From an uncultured Microbacterium sp. (GTDB lineage: Bacteria > Actinomycetota > Actinomycetes > Actinomycetales > Microbacteriaceae), in contig NZ_CALTTX010000015.1 of assembly GCF_943912325.1 (NCBI RefSeq), positions 1-44,459 of the forward strand: a stretch of 44,459 bases of DNA. Reading direction: 5' to 3'. The notes beneath the pieces were generated by a model. It saw only the letters and a program-made list of their open reading frames with translations, was not told where the DNA came from and searched no databases. Within the stretch, counting starts at the first letter, position 1, and each line of letters opens with the position of its first letter. This document shows, piece by piece, positions 1-7,616 of the stretch. A program made the position numbers and the translations under genes.

Positions 1-75
1 GTGTGCGCGGGGTGGGTGGGCGGGGAGCGACGGCCCGGCGGGCAACGCCCAGCGGTGCGGTGGGAGGATTGGCGG

Positions 76-1263
76 GTGACTTCCGCGACTTCTGTGACCT
101 CCGCGACGCCCGAGACCACCGACGCTCTCGCCCAGACTCCGCTCGTGCGAGCGCTGCGTGGCGACCGCCCCGCAACGCCGCCCGTGTGGTTCATGCGGCA
201 GGCGGGTCGTTCGCTGCCCGAGTATCGCGAGCTGCGCGTCGGCACGCGGATGCTCGACGCGTGCCTCACTCCCGATCTCGCCGCCGAGATCACGCTGCAG
301 CCCGTGCGGCGGCACGGAGTCGACGCCGCGGTGTTCTTCAGCGACATCGTCGTGCCGTTGCGTCTCGCGGGCGTCGAGGTCGAGATCGAGCCGGGTCGCG
401 GCCCGGTCTTCGCGCATCCCGTGCGCACCGCCGACGACGTGCGCGCGCTGACCGCGATCGATCCCGAGGCGATCGCCGGGGCAGCCGCGCCCGTGCACGA
501 CGCGGTCGCGCTCGTCACCCGCGAGCTCGGCACCGCAACCCCCGTGATCGGCTTCGCGGGGGCGCCGTTCACCCTCGCGGCCTACCTCGTCGAGGGCGGC
601 CCGTCGAAAGAGCACTTGCGCGCCCGCGCCATGATGCACGCCGATCCCGCGTCGTGGCACGCCCTCGCGGGGTGGCTCGCGCGCGTCGCGACGGCGTTCC
701 TGCGCGTGCAGATCGGCGCCGGAGCCGCCGCCGTGCAGCTGTTCGACTCGTGGGCGGGCGGCCTCTCGCCCGCCGACTACCGCACGTTCGTCGCGCCGCA
801 CTCGCGCGCGGCCCTCGCGCCCCTCATCGGCACGGTGCCGATCATTCACTTCGGCGTCGGTACGGGCCTGTTCTTGGCAGATATGCGATTGACGGATGCC
901 TCCGGCACAGCCGCCGCCGATGCCGTCGGCGTCGACTGGCGCATGCCGCTCGGCGAGGCGGCCGCTATCGTCGGGCCGGAAACGACCCTGCAGGGCAACA
1001 TCGATCCGGCGCTGTTGCAGGCGCCGTGGCCTGTGCTCGAGGCGCACGTGCGTGACGTGCTCGCCGAGGGCCGTGCGGCGCGCGCGCACGTCGTGAACCT
1101 CGGCCACGGGGTTCCCCCCGAGACCGACCCGGCGGTGCTGACGCGGATCGTCGAGCTCGTGCACGCGGTCGACGAAACGGCGGTCGACGCGACCCCGCGT
1201 GACGAGACCGCGGTCGACGAGACAGCAGTCGACGAGACGACCAGCGGGTCGGTCGTCCGATGA
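76..1263 (+). CDS. hemE: Uroporphyrinogen decarboxylase
   Basis: Converts uroporphyrinogen III to coproporphyrinogen III by four decarboxylations in the cytoplasm, the last step before the coproporphyrin branch. The N-terminal family signature FMRQAGRSLPEYR is intact, followed by the FFSDIVVPLR segment with its conserved Asp, GFAGAPFTLA, QLFDSWAG, GNIDP and the C-terminal NLGHGVPPETDP. I chose GTG at 76 because GGGAGG at 62-67 lies 8 bases upstream and the protein (395 aa) then begins shortly before the conserved region; the frame stays open to base 1, so a longer start cannot be fully excluded. The stop overlaps the hemY start (ATGA), so the two genes are translationally coupled. The last 30 or so residues are an acidic repeat (VDETA-type) that the family does not need. 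Confidence 0.97.
   Translation: MTSATSVTSATPETTDALAQTPLVRALRGDRPATPPVWFMRQAGRSLPEYRELRVGTRMLDACLTPDLAAEITLQPVRRHGVDAAVFFSDIVVPLRLAGVEVEIEPGRGPVFAHPVRTADDVRALTAIDPEAIAGAAAPVHDAVALVTRELGTATPVIGFAGAPFTLAAYLVEGGPSKEHLRARAMMHADPASWHALAGWLARVATAFLRVQIGAGAAAVQLFDSWAGGLSPADYRTFVAPHSRAALAPLIGTVPIIHFGVGTGLFLADMRLTDASGTAAADAVGVDWRMPLGEAAAIVGPETTLQGNIDPALLQAPWPVLEAHVRDVLAEGRAARAHVVNLGHGVPPETDPAVLTRIVELVHAVDETAVDATPRDETAVDETAVDETTSGSVVR
1168..1242 (+). repeat. 15-bp tandem-like repeat in hemE 3' end
   Basis: The unit GTCGACGARACRGCR occurs at 1168-1182, 1213-1227 and, diverging at its end, 1228-1242; a partial copy starts at 1183. It encodes VDETA-like acidic repeats at the HemE C-terminus. The unit is codon-aligned, so copy-number change would keep the frame. 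Confidence 0.75.
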
Positions 1264-2750
1264 CCGACGCGCCCGAATCGGCGACTCCCGCGCTCGCCGA
1301 GCGCGCCGCCGACACCACCGCGGTCATCGTCGGCGGCGGCATCGCGGGCCTAGTCGTGGCGCTCGAGTTCGCCAAGATCGGCATGCGCGTGAGCGTGCTC
1401 GAGACGAGCGAGCGGCCGGGTGGCGCGATCCGCACGGCCGAGGTCGCGGGCGTGCAGCTCGACGTCGGCGCCGAGAGCTTCGCCGTCCGCGGCGGTTCCG
1501 TGCGCGCGCTGATCGACGAGCTGGGCCTTGCCGATGGGGTCGTCTCACCAGCGGGTGGGGGTGCGTGGATCGCGGGCCTTCCGGCCGGGGGAGCGGCACC
1601 GATCCCGGCGGGCGGAGTGCTCGGCATCCCGTCGAATCCCTGGGCTCCTGACGTGCGCCGCGTCATCGGCATGCGTGGCGCATGGCGCGCGTACCTCGAC
1701 AGGCTGCGGCCCGTGCTGACGATCGGGCACCGGCACAGCCTCGGCGAACTCGTGCGGTCGCGGCTCGGCGCCCGAGTGCTCGACCGGCTCGTCGCCCCGG
1801 TGGTCACAGGCGTGTATTCGGCGCGCCCCGACGACATCGACGTCGACACGGCGGCTCCGGGACTCAACGCGGCGCTCACGCGCGCCGGCTCGCTCACGGG
1901 CGGGGTCGCGCAACTGCTCGCTGACCGGCCCGCGGGCGCGAAGCCCGGCTCGGCCGTGCAGGGTCTGCGCGGAGGCATGGGCACTCTCGTCGAGGCGCTC
2001 GTCGCGCGGCTCGCCGAGTTGGGCGTCGAGGTGCAGACGGGCACGCGAGTGACGTCGGTCGCGCGGGTCGGTGAGGAGTGGCGGATCGAGACGGATGCTG
2101 CGGGGGATGAGGCATCCACTCGGTCTCACGAGTTCCGCGCCGACGTCGTCGTGATCGCTACCGACGAAGGCTCGGCCCGGCGACTGCTTTCGGCGACACT
2201 CCCCGCGGCCGCCGATGCGCCCCAGCCGCGCGTCGACATCGTGACGCTCGTCGTCGATGCGCCCGCGCTCGACGCCGCGCCGCGCGGGACCGGCGTGCTG
2301 ACCGTGCCCGGGGCGTTCACGGCGAAGGCGCTGACGCACTCGACCGTGAAGTGGCCGTGGCTCGCCGACGCTCTCGAGACCGGCTCCCGTTCGCGGCACG
2401 CCGTGCGCGTTTCGTTCGGCGCGCAGGGTGAGGCGCCGGCGACGGCCGAGATGAGCGATGCGGATGCTGCGGCTCTCGCTCTCGCCGAGGCATCCGCCCT
2501 GCTTGGCGTCACTCTCGCTCCCGACGCGCTCGTCGACGCGCATGTCGCCCGCTACGCCCAGAGCCAGCCCGCCTCGGTGATCGGGCATGGCGAGCGCGTC
2601 GAGGCCGCCCGGCGCGCGGTGCACGCGACGCCCGGACTGGGTGTCGTCGGCGCGTGGCTCGCCGGAACCGGGCTCGCCCAGGTCGTGCCCGACGCCGTCG
2701 CCGAGGCCGAGCGCCTGCGGCGCGGGGTGCTGTTCGGGCGTGGGGCCTGA
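1260..2750 (+). CDS. hemY: FAD-dependent coproporphyrinogen III oxidase (HemY/CgoX type)
   Basis: Oxidises the porphyrinogen macrocycle using FAD and oxygen. In Gram-positive bacteria with HemQ the physiological substrate is coproporphyrinogen III rather than protoporphyrinogen IX; hemQ at 4904 supports that assignment here. The Rossmann motif VIVGGGIAGL is at residues 22-31, followed by ERPGG and the substrate-side GAESFAVRGG. The C-terminal FAD-binding segment GLGVVGAWLAGTGLAQVVPD is present. Length (496 aa) is near that of the family. The start overlaps hemE by four bases (ATGA). Databases often call such proteins protoporphyrinogen oxidase hemG/hemY. Confidence 0.93.
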   Translation: MTDAPESATPALAERAADTTAVIVGGGIAGLVVALEFAKIGMRVSVLETSERPGGAIRTAEVAGVQLDVGAESFAVRGGSVRALIDELGLADGVVSPAGGGAWIAGLPAGGAAPIPAGGVLGIPSNPWAPDVRRVIGMRGAWRAYLDRLRPVLTIGHRHSLGELVRSRLGARVLDRLVAPVVTGVYSARPDDIDVDTAAPGLNAALTRAGSLTGGVAQLLADRPAGAKPGSAVQGLRGGMGTLVEALVARLAELGVEVQTGTRVTSVARVGEEWRIETDAAGDEASTRSHEFRADVVVIATDEGSARRLLSATLPAAADAPQPRVDIVTLVVDAPALDAAPRGTGVLTVPGAFTAKALTHSTVKWPWLADALETGSRSRHAVRVSFGAQGEAPATAEMSDADAAALALAEASALLGVTLAPDALVDAHVARYAQSQPASVIGHGERVEAARRAVHATPGLGVVGAWLAGTGLAQVVPDAVAEAERLRRGVLFGRGA

Positions 2751-2772
2751 CCCGCGCGCGCGACCCGCGCGG

Positions 2773-3369
2773 TCAGCCGAGCAACGACAGCCCGAAGGCG
2801 GCGTCGGCTTCGTCGGCGGGAAGCTGCGTGAACCCGAGCCGGCGGTAGAACGCGACGGCACCCGTGTTGCGGCCGCTCGCCACGAGGTGGACTCCCTCGA
2901 CGCCCTTCGCGCGCAGCGCGTCGAACAGCTCGGTGATGAGCGTGCGTCCCCATCCGGCGCCCTGCGCCTCGGGCAGCAGGTCGATGTGCAGGTGCGCCGG
3001 GTACTCCGCCGCGTACGGGATCGGCTGCGTGCCGCGGTTGGAGGCGTAGTCGATCAGCTGGGCATCCCTTTCGGGCAGGTCGCCCTTGTAATGGGCGGCG
3101 CGACCCGGCCACCACTGATCGTGGAACCAGGTCTCAAAGGCATCCGTGTCGGCCGTTGCCACGGCGTAGCCGATGATCTGCCCTCGCTCGCTCTCGAGCA
3201 CGAGGGCCAGCTCGGGCTCGTGCGCAAGGTACGGCAAAAGGAAAATGTCGGCCCACAGTTGATCGTCGCGGAGCAGTCCGGTCGCATCGCCGCCGTTGTC
3301 GGCGGTGCGGGTGCAGACCATCGTCGCGCCCGCCTCATCTTCCGCGGCGAACGGTCGAAGTCGTGTCAT
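2773..3369 (-). CDS. GNAT-family N-acetyltransferase
   Basis: Single GNAT domain of 198 aa. Motif A, the acetyl-CoA pyrophosphate loop, reads QGAGWGRTLI in the middle of the protein, and the C-terminal NTGAVAFYRRLGF is the usual GNAT beta6-alpha4 segment. The substrate cannot be told. I chose ATG at 3369 because the protein then starts MTRLRPFAAED, as GNAT domains usually do, and GAGAGG lies just upstream on the minus strand; an in-frame ATG at 3420 would add 17 Ala-rich residues. The gene converges on hemY with only 22 bp between stops and splits the heme cluster. Confidence 0.88.
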   Translation of the reverse strand: MTRLRPFAAEDEAGATMVCTRTADNGGDATGLLRDDQLWADIFLLPYLAHEPELALVLESERGQIIGYAVATADTDAFETWFHDQWWPGRAAHYKGDLPERDAQLIDYASNRGTQPIPYAAEYPAHLHIDLLPEAQGAGWGRTLITELFDALRAKGVEGVHLVASGRNTGAVAFYRRLGFTQLPADEADAAFGLSLLG

Positions 3370-3505
3370 GGCGGCCGCCTCTCGTTCGCGGGCTGCGCCG
3401 TTCTCGGCTGCCCCGAGCAATCATCTCGCCTCGCTCGACGCGAAGGCTTCTAGCCGGGCGGATGCACGGTTGTCAACAGTGGATGCCGTCAACGGCATAC
3501 CGGAC

Positions 3506-3511
3506 TAGCCT
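3506..3511 (+). promoter_or_regulatory. Candidate -10 box for the envelope cassette
   Basis: TAGCCT lies 80 bases before the YtxH-like start. The transcript would carry a leader with a strong AGGAGG site at 3581-3586. I see no convincing -35 hexamer. Confidence 0.45.
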
Positions 3512-3590
3512 GTTCATGACGCGACAGTCCGATCGCGGCGCGAGCGCGCAGAACCGCGCCGGCGTAGCGACGGCAACCCGAGGAGGACGC

Positions 3591-4070
3591 ATGCGAGGCA
3601 AAGTCGGATTGGTGATCGGCCTCGCGGCCGGGTATGTGCTCGGCACGCGAGCAGGTCACCAGCGCTACGAGCAGATCAAGACCGCCTGGCTCAAGGTGTG
3701 GGAGCTTGACCCGGTGCAGAAGCAGGTGGAGCGAGCGAAGGATGCCGCGACCTCGGCCGCCCTCGCATTGCCCAAGGCGCTGTGGACCGGCGCCGTCAAG
3801 GTGACCAAGGCCGCGACCGGTGCGGGTTCGCCCGGAACCAAGCTCGACCGCGCGATCGCCGAGTCGAAGCGCGAGTCGGCCAAGGTCGAGAAGGCCGCTC
3901 AAGAGACGGCGGCCGCAGCGAAGGAAGCGGTCGACGAAGCGGGTGAGGCCGTGAAGAAGGCATCCACTGCCTCACGCGCCTCGTCGCGGTCGACCGGCAC
4001 GCGCACGGCTCCGAAGACGACGGGCACGCGCCCGACGAGCACGCGCGCGAAGAAAGCCGACGAGGACTGA
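3591..4070 (+). CDS. YtxH-like membrane-associated protein
   Basis: Small protein (159 aa) beginning MRGKVGLVIGLAAGYVLGTRAG, a hydrophobic N-terminal segment with the glycine-rich pattern of YtxH/GvpP-type proteins. Residues 50-130 are rich in Ala, Lys and Glu and look helical. The C-terminal 35 residues (Ser/Thr/Arg-rich with repeated TGTR) are low-complexity and positively charged. The start has an excellent AGGAGG site four bases upstream. It is first in a tight three-gene unit with a Holin-X-like and a DUF3618-like gene, a set common in actinobacteria and thought to act at the cell envelope. No catalytic motif is visible and the function is not known. Confidence 0.8.
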   Translation: MRGKVGLVIGLAAGYVLGTRAGHQRYEQIKTAWLKVWELDPVQKQVERAKDAATSAALALPKALWTGAVKVTKAATGAGSPGTKLDRAIAESKRESAKVEKAAQETAAAAKEAVDEAGEAVKKASTASRASSRSTGTRTAPKTTGTRPTSTRAKKADED

Positions 4071-4073
4071 CCC

Positions 4074-4481
4074 ATGGCCCTGATCGGCAAGAAAGACAAA
4101 GCCGATGAGAGTCTGTTCACTCTCATCGGGCAGCTGCCCGCGCTCATCCGCAACCTCGTGGTTGCCGAGATCAACCAGGGCAAGGCGTGGCTCGCGAAGA
4201 CGGCGAAAGACTACGGCTTCGGCGCGATCTGGTTCGTCGCGGCCCTGTTCGTGCTGTTCTGGCTCATCCCCGTGCTGCTGACGGCGGCGATCTCGGGCAT
4301 CGCGACGGTCTGGCCCGTGTGGCTCTCGGCCCTTGTCGTGGCGGTCGGGATGCTGATCGTGATCGCGATCCTCGTGGTGTTGGGGCTCGCTCGATTCAAG
4401 AAGGCCAGCGCGCGCGAAAACCCCGTGCAGGCGCTGAAAGAAGACGTGACCATCGTGCGGGAGGCCGGCAGTGAGTTCTGA
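4074..4481 (+). CDS. Actinobacterial Holin-X-like (phage holin superfamily III) membrane protein
   Basis: 135 aa with an amphipathic N-terminus (ESLFTLIGQLPALIRNLVVAE) and two strong membrane helices at about residues 52-75 and 82-106, separated by a short turn, as in the Holin-X family. Despite its name this family is mostly chromosomal, and nothing nearby is phage-like (no endolysin, capsid or integrase). It starts three bases after the YtxH-like stop and overlaps the next gene by 11 bases, so the three are one transcription unit. A role in membrane or envelope homeostasis is an inference from context. Confidence 0.82.
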   Translation: MALIGKKDKADESLFTLIGQLPALIRNLVVAEINQGKAWLAKTAKDYGFGAIWFVAALFVLFWLIPVLLTAAISGIATVWPVWLSALVVAVGMLIVIAILVVLGLARFKKASARENPVQALKEDVTIVREAGSEF

Positions 4482-4776
4482 GAAGAAGGTCGATCACCGC
4501 ACGGCGGTCGAGAAGGCTCGTACGATCGTCGCGCCTTACGAGAGCGACGAGGTCGCGCAGGCGCGCGCTGAACTGCAGGCCGCGCTCTGGGCGATTGAGC
4601 AGAAGGCGAACTACCCCCAGCGCATCGGCCGCGCGAGCCAGCGGGCGCTGGCGCGGTTCCAGCGTTTCGGCGAGCGCCAGCCGGCGATTGCGATCGCCGG
4701 TGCCGTGACGGTGGCCGCCGCCGTCGGTGGCGCCGTCTGGGGCATCGCGACGCTCATCGCGAAACCGCGCGGCTGA
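4471..4776 (+). CDS. DUF3618-like small membrane protein
   Basis: 101 aa. Residues 1-70 are charged and helical. Residues 73-96 form one hydrophobic, Gly/Ala-rich helix (AIAIAGAVTVAAAVGGAVWG), followed by a basic end. The pattern of a charged helix before a single C-terminal membrane segment fits DUF3618-type proteins that accompany YtxH and Holin-X genes in actinobacteria. The GTG start lies inside the end of the preceding gene (11-base overlap), implying translational coupling. A strong intrinsic terminator begins 10 bases after the stop, closing the unit. The exact family assignment is tentative. Confidence 0.72.
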   Translation: MSSEKKVDHRTAVEKARTIVAPYESDEVAQARAELQAALWAIEQKANYPQRIGRASQRALARFQRFGERQPAIAIAGAVTVAAAVGGAVWGIATLIAKPRG

Positions 4777-4786
4777 CGCAAACCTC

Positions 4787-4815
4787 AAAGCCCGCCGAGA
4801 GATCGGCGGGCTTTT
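4787..4815 (+). terminator. Rho-independent terminator
   Basis: Perfect 12-bp stem AAAGCCCGCCGA / TCGGCGGGCTTT with a GAGA tetraloop, ending in TTTT. It closes the three-gene envelope cassette and separates it from hemQ. It is the clearest intrinsic terminator in the window. Confidence 0.93.
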
Positions 4816-4891
4816 GCGTGCACGGCGCGAGCGTTGACGGGCGAGCGTTCATTGACGGCGCGAGCGGTTTGGTGGGTGGCGAAGCGCGGAG

Positions 4892-4897
4892 CAGACT
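4892..4897 (+). promoter_or_regulatory. Candidate -10 (CAGACT), leaderless hemQ promoter
   Basis: CAGACT is followed by exactly six bases and then the hemQ ATG, so the transcript would start at or next to the start codon. TTTGGT at 4868-4873 is a possible weak -35 (18-bp spacing). No Shine-Dalgarno sequence precedes the ATG. Confidence 0.55.
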
Positions 4898-4903
4898 GGA
4901 TGC

Positions 4904-5623
4904 ATGAGCCACCCGCATCCCGAAGCATCGTCCGCTCACGACCACGCGCAGGCGCCCGACGGGGCCGCGCCGCAGGGATACACGCTCTGGGCCGTGTGGC
5001 GCCGGAACCTCGCCGAACCCGTCACCGAGACCGATGCCACCGAGCTCGAAGACATCGCAGCGGCGATCGATGCCGGTGAGAACACGATCCGCGGGTTCTA
5101 CGACGTTTCGGGCCTGCGCGCCGACGCCGACCTGCTCGTGTGGCTGCACGGGCCGACCGCCGAGGGCCTGCAACGCGACCTGCGTCGCTTGCGCCGCACC
5201 GAGCTGATCCGCCCGCTGCTGCCGACGTGGAACGTGCTCGGCGTGCACCGCGACGCCGAGTTCAACCGTGCCCATGTGCCCGGGTTCTTGCGCGGCATCG
5301 AGCCTCGCGAGTGGCTCTGCCTCTACCCCTTCGTCCGCTCGTACGAGTGGTATCTGCTGCCCGAGAGCGAGCGCGCGCAGATGCTCGCCGAGCACGGCCG
5401 CAAGGGCGCCGCGTTCCGCGGGGTGCTCGCCAACACGGTCGCGAGCTTCGGGCTCGGCGACTACGAATGGGTGCTGCCGCTCGAGGCCGACGAACTGACC
5501 GACCTCGTCGACATGATGCGCGAGTTGCGCTACACCGAGGCGCGCCGCCACGTGCGCGAAGAGGTGCCCTTCTACACCGGCCGTCGCATCGCGCCGAGCG
5601 AGGTGCCCGAGGTCGTGCAGTGA
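4904..5623 (+). CDS. hemQ: Coproheme decarboxylase HemQ (ChdC)
   Basis: Decarboxylates Fe-coproporphyrin III to heme b, the last step of the coproporphyrin-dependent route. The sequence is actinobacterial ChdC: YTLWAVWRR at the start of the domain, then RAHVPGF, LYPFVRSYEWYLLP and MLAEHGRKG. Tyr141 (of YPF) is the expected radical-forming Tyr, His164 the heme-ligating His and His124 the distal His. Their spacing (17 and 23 residues) equals that of His118, Tyr135 and His158 as I recall them for the Corynebacterium diphtheriae enzyme. The first 25 residues are His/Pro-rich and look disordered. The stop overlaps hemC (GTGA). Start context suggests a leaderless message. Confidence 0.96.
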   Translation: MSHPHPEASSAHDHAQAPDGAAPQGYTLWAVWRRNLAEPVTETDATELEDIAAAIDAGENTIRGFYDVSGLRADADLLVWLHGPTAEGLQRDLRRLRRTELIRPLLPTWNVLGVHRDAEFNRAHVPGFLRGIEPREWLCLYPFVRSYEWYLLPESERAQMLAEHGRKGAAFRGVLANTVASFGLGDYEWVLPLEADELTDLVDMMRELRYTEARRHVREEVPFYTGRRIAPSEVPEVVQ

Positions 5624-6744
5624 CGTCTGTCGACGGAGCACGGGATGCCGAAGACACAGGCCCGACGCTGCGTCTCGGCACCCGCCGTAGCGCCCTCGCC
5701 CTCGCGCAATCGGGCGTGATCGCCGACGCGATCACGGCCGCGACAGGGCGATTGGTCGAGCTCGTGCCGATCGTTTCGGAGGGCGACACGAACCGCGCGT
5801 CGCTGTCGCAGATCGGCGGCACGGGCGTGTTCGCGACGCGTTTGCGCGAAGCCCTGCGCGCGGGCGAATGCGACCTGCTCGTGCACTCGCTGAAGGATCT
5901 GCCGACGCAGCAGCCCGACGACCTCGTGCTCGCGGCACTCCCCGCGCGCGAAGACGCGCGCGACGTGCTCGTCACGCGCGGCCCCACGCTCGCCGACCTC
6001 GGCGCGAGCGCCGTCGTCGGAACGGGGTCACCCCGCCGCATCGCACAGTTGCGCCGCCGCAACCCGCGGGTGGAGCCGCGCGACCTGCGCGGAAACGTCG
6101 ATTCGCGTCTCGGCCGCGTGCGGTCGGGCGAGCTCGACGGCGTGCTGCTCGCCGCGGCGGGGCTCGAGCGGCTGCAGCCCGACCTCGACGGCCTCGCGCT
6201 CGAGCACCTCGGGCTCGCGGATTGGCCGACCGCTGCGGGTCAGGGGGTGTTGGGGGTCGAGGCGCGCGCCGAGGCATCCGACGTTCTGCGTGTTCTTTCG
6301 GTGCTCGATGATCCGCTGACACGCTTCGCCGCGACGATTGAGCGCAGCGTGCTCGCCGTGCTCGAGGCCGGGTGCCACGCGCCGGTCGGGGTGCACGCCG
6401 AGGTCACGCCCGTCACTCCGGGGATCGCCGACGTGCGGGTGCGGGCCATCGTCTATGCGCGCGACGGGTCGACGAGGATCGGCGCCGACGATGTGCAAAC
6501 CCTCCACATCGCGCCCCCGACCGGTCCATCGGCGCCCCGCGAGGGCTATCATGGCGAACAGGACGGCCGCAACGGAGCAGGTGCCGCCCGCACCACCGAA
6601 CCGCTTCTCACGCGGCCGGCGGCCCACGAGGGCGAACCGATCGCCGTCGCACCGCCCGCGTCATCACCGGCCGAAGCCGAGCGGATCGGGGCACAGATCG
6701 CCACACGGCTGCTCCAGCGCGGAGCCGCCGAACTCGTTTCGTAA
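5620..6744 (+). CDS. hemC: Porphobilinogen deaminase (hydroxymethylbilane synthase)
   Basis: Polymerises four porphobilinogen molecules into hydroxymethylbilane. LRLGTRRSALALAQ opens the domain, HSLKDLPT carries the catalytic Asp93, and LEAGCHAPVG carries Cys252, the attachment point of the dipyrromethane cofactor. VGTGSPRR and DLRGNVDSRLG complete the signature. GTG at 5620 overlaps the hemQ stop by four bases and gives 374 aa. The length exceeds the usual 310-330 because of a poorly conserved, Pro/Ala-rich stretch before the C-terminal helix. HemC, hemD and hemB form one coupled unit downstream of hemQ. Confidence 0.96.
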   Translation: MTSVDGARDAEDTGPTLRLGTRRSALALAQSGVIADAITAATGRLVELVPIVSEGDTNRASLSQIGGTGVFATRLREALRAGECDLLVHSLKDLPTQQPDDLVLAALPAREDARDVLVTRGPTLADLGASAVVGTGSPRRIAQLRRRNPRVEPRDLRGNVDSRLGRVRSGELDGVLLAAAGLERLQPDLDGLALEHLGLADWPTAAGQGVLGVEARAEASDVLRVLSVLDDPLTRFAATIERSVLAVLEAGCHAPVGVHAEVTPVTPGIADVRVRAIVYARDGSTRIGADDVQTLHIAPPTGPSAPREGYHGEQDGRNGAGAARTTEPLLTRPAAHEGEPIAVAPPASSPAEAERIGAQIATRLLQRGAAELVS

Positions 6745-6752
6745 GGCTCCTC

Positions 6753-7616
6753 ATGACCGCATCCACTTCGCACTCCTGGCCGCCGCCGCGGCCGAAAGAG
6801 CTGGCCGCCTGGCGCGTGCTCGTGCCGCGCGGAGGCCCGTGGGGAGACGGAGTGGCCGCGAGCCTGCGCGAGCGGGGCGCTATTCCGGTCGTTGCGCCGC
6901 TGATCAACTTCGCCCCGACGACCGACCCCGAGACGCTCATCAAGGCGTTCGCGCGCCTCGCCGACGGCGAGTACGACTGGGTGACGGTCACGAGCGCCAC
7001 GACGGTCGATGTGCTCTATGCGTATGAGGCCGCCATTCCCGCGAGCACGCGCGTCGCGGCCGTCGGCGAGACGACCGCCGCCGCCTTGCAGGCCGTCGGA
7101 TACCACGTCGACCTCGTGCCCGAAGCCGAGAACTCGGCCGCGACCATGGCGGCGATGCTCATCGCGCGCGAGCCGCGACACCGACGCATCCTGACCCTGC
7201 GCAGCGAGATCGCCAAGCCCGTGCTCACCCGCTCGCTCATCGAGGCCGGCCACAACGTCGACAGCATCGTCGCGTATCGCACGGTCGGCGTGCCCGTCAC
7301 CGAGCGCATCGCGCACGATGTCGACTCCGGCCGGATCAACGCGATTCTCGTCACGAGTGGATCGGTCGCCGAACAGGTGCGGTCACAGTTCGAACAGATT
7401 CCGGATGCCACGTCGATCATCGCGATCGGCCCGCGTACCGCAAAAGACGCCGCCGCGCTCGGCCTGCCCGTCACGGCGGTCGCACACGAGCAGAGCATCG
7501 CGGGGCTGCTCGACGCTTTGGCATCCCTGCCGCATCCCGAACCCGCCCCGCCGCGCGAGCGCACGGGCGCGATCACGCTGCCCCGCGTCGCGGGCACCTC
7601 GAGGTCGCACGCGTGA
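6753..7616 (+). CDS. hemD: Uroporphyrinogen-III synthase
   Basis: Closes and inverts ring D of hydroxymethylbilane to make uroporphyrinogen III. The family is weakly conserved; recognition rests on the two-lobed pattern (WRVLVPRGGPWGD near residue 20, VTSATTVDVL, AVGETTAAAL, VDSIVAYRTV, ILVTSGSVAEQV, AIGPRTAKDA) and on its place between hemC and hemB. The protein has 287 aa. ATG at 6753 follows the hemC stop by 8 bases with AAGG upstream. The last 35 residues are Pro/Arg-rich and probably disordered. The stop overlaps the hemB GTG. Confidence 0.93.
   Translation: MTASTSHSWPPPRPKELAAWRVLVPRGGPWGDGVAASLRERGAIPVVAPLINFAPTTDPETLIKAFARLADGEYDWVTVTSATTVDVLYAYEAAIPASTRVAAVGETTAAALQAVGYHVDLVPEAENSAATMAAMLIAREPRHRRILTLRSEIAKPVLTRSLIEAGHNVDSIVAYRTVGVPVTERIAHDVDSGRINAILVTSGSVAEQVRSQFEQIPDATSIIAIGPRTAKDAAALGLPVTAVAHEQSIAGLLDALASLPHPEPAPPRERTGAITLPRVAGTSRSHA

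Noticed and set aside
4074..4481. Prophage holin
   Set aside because: Holin-X family members are mainly chromosomal; no endolysin, integrase or structural genes are present, and the gene sits in a known actinobacterial three-gene set.
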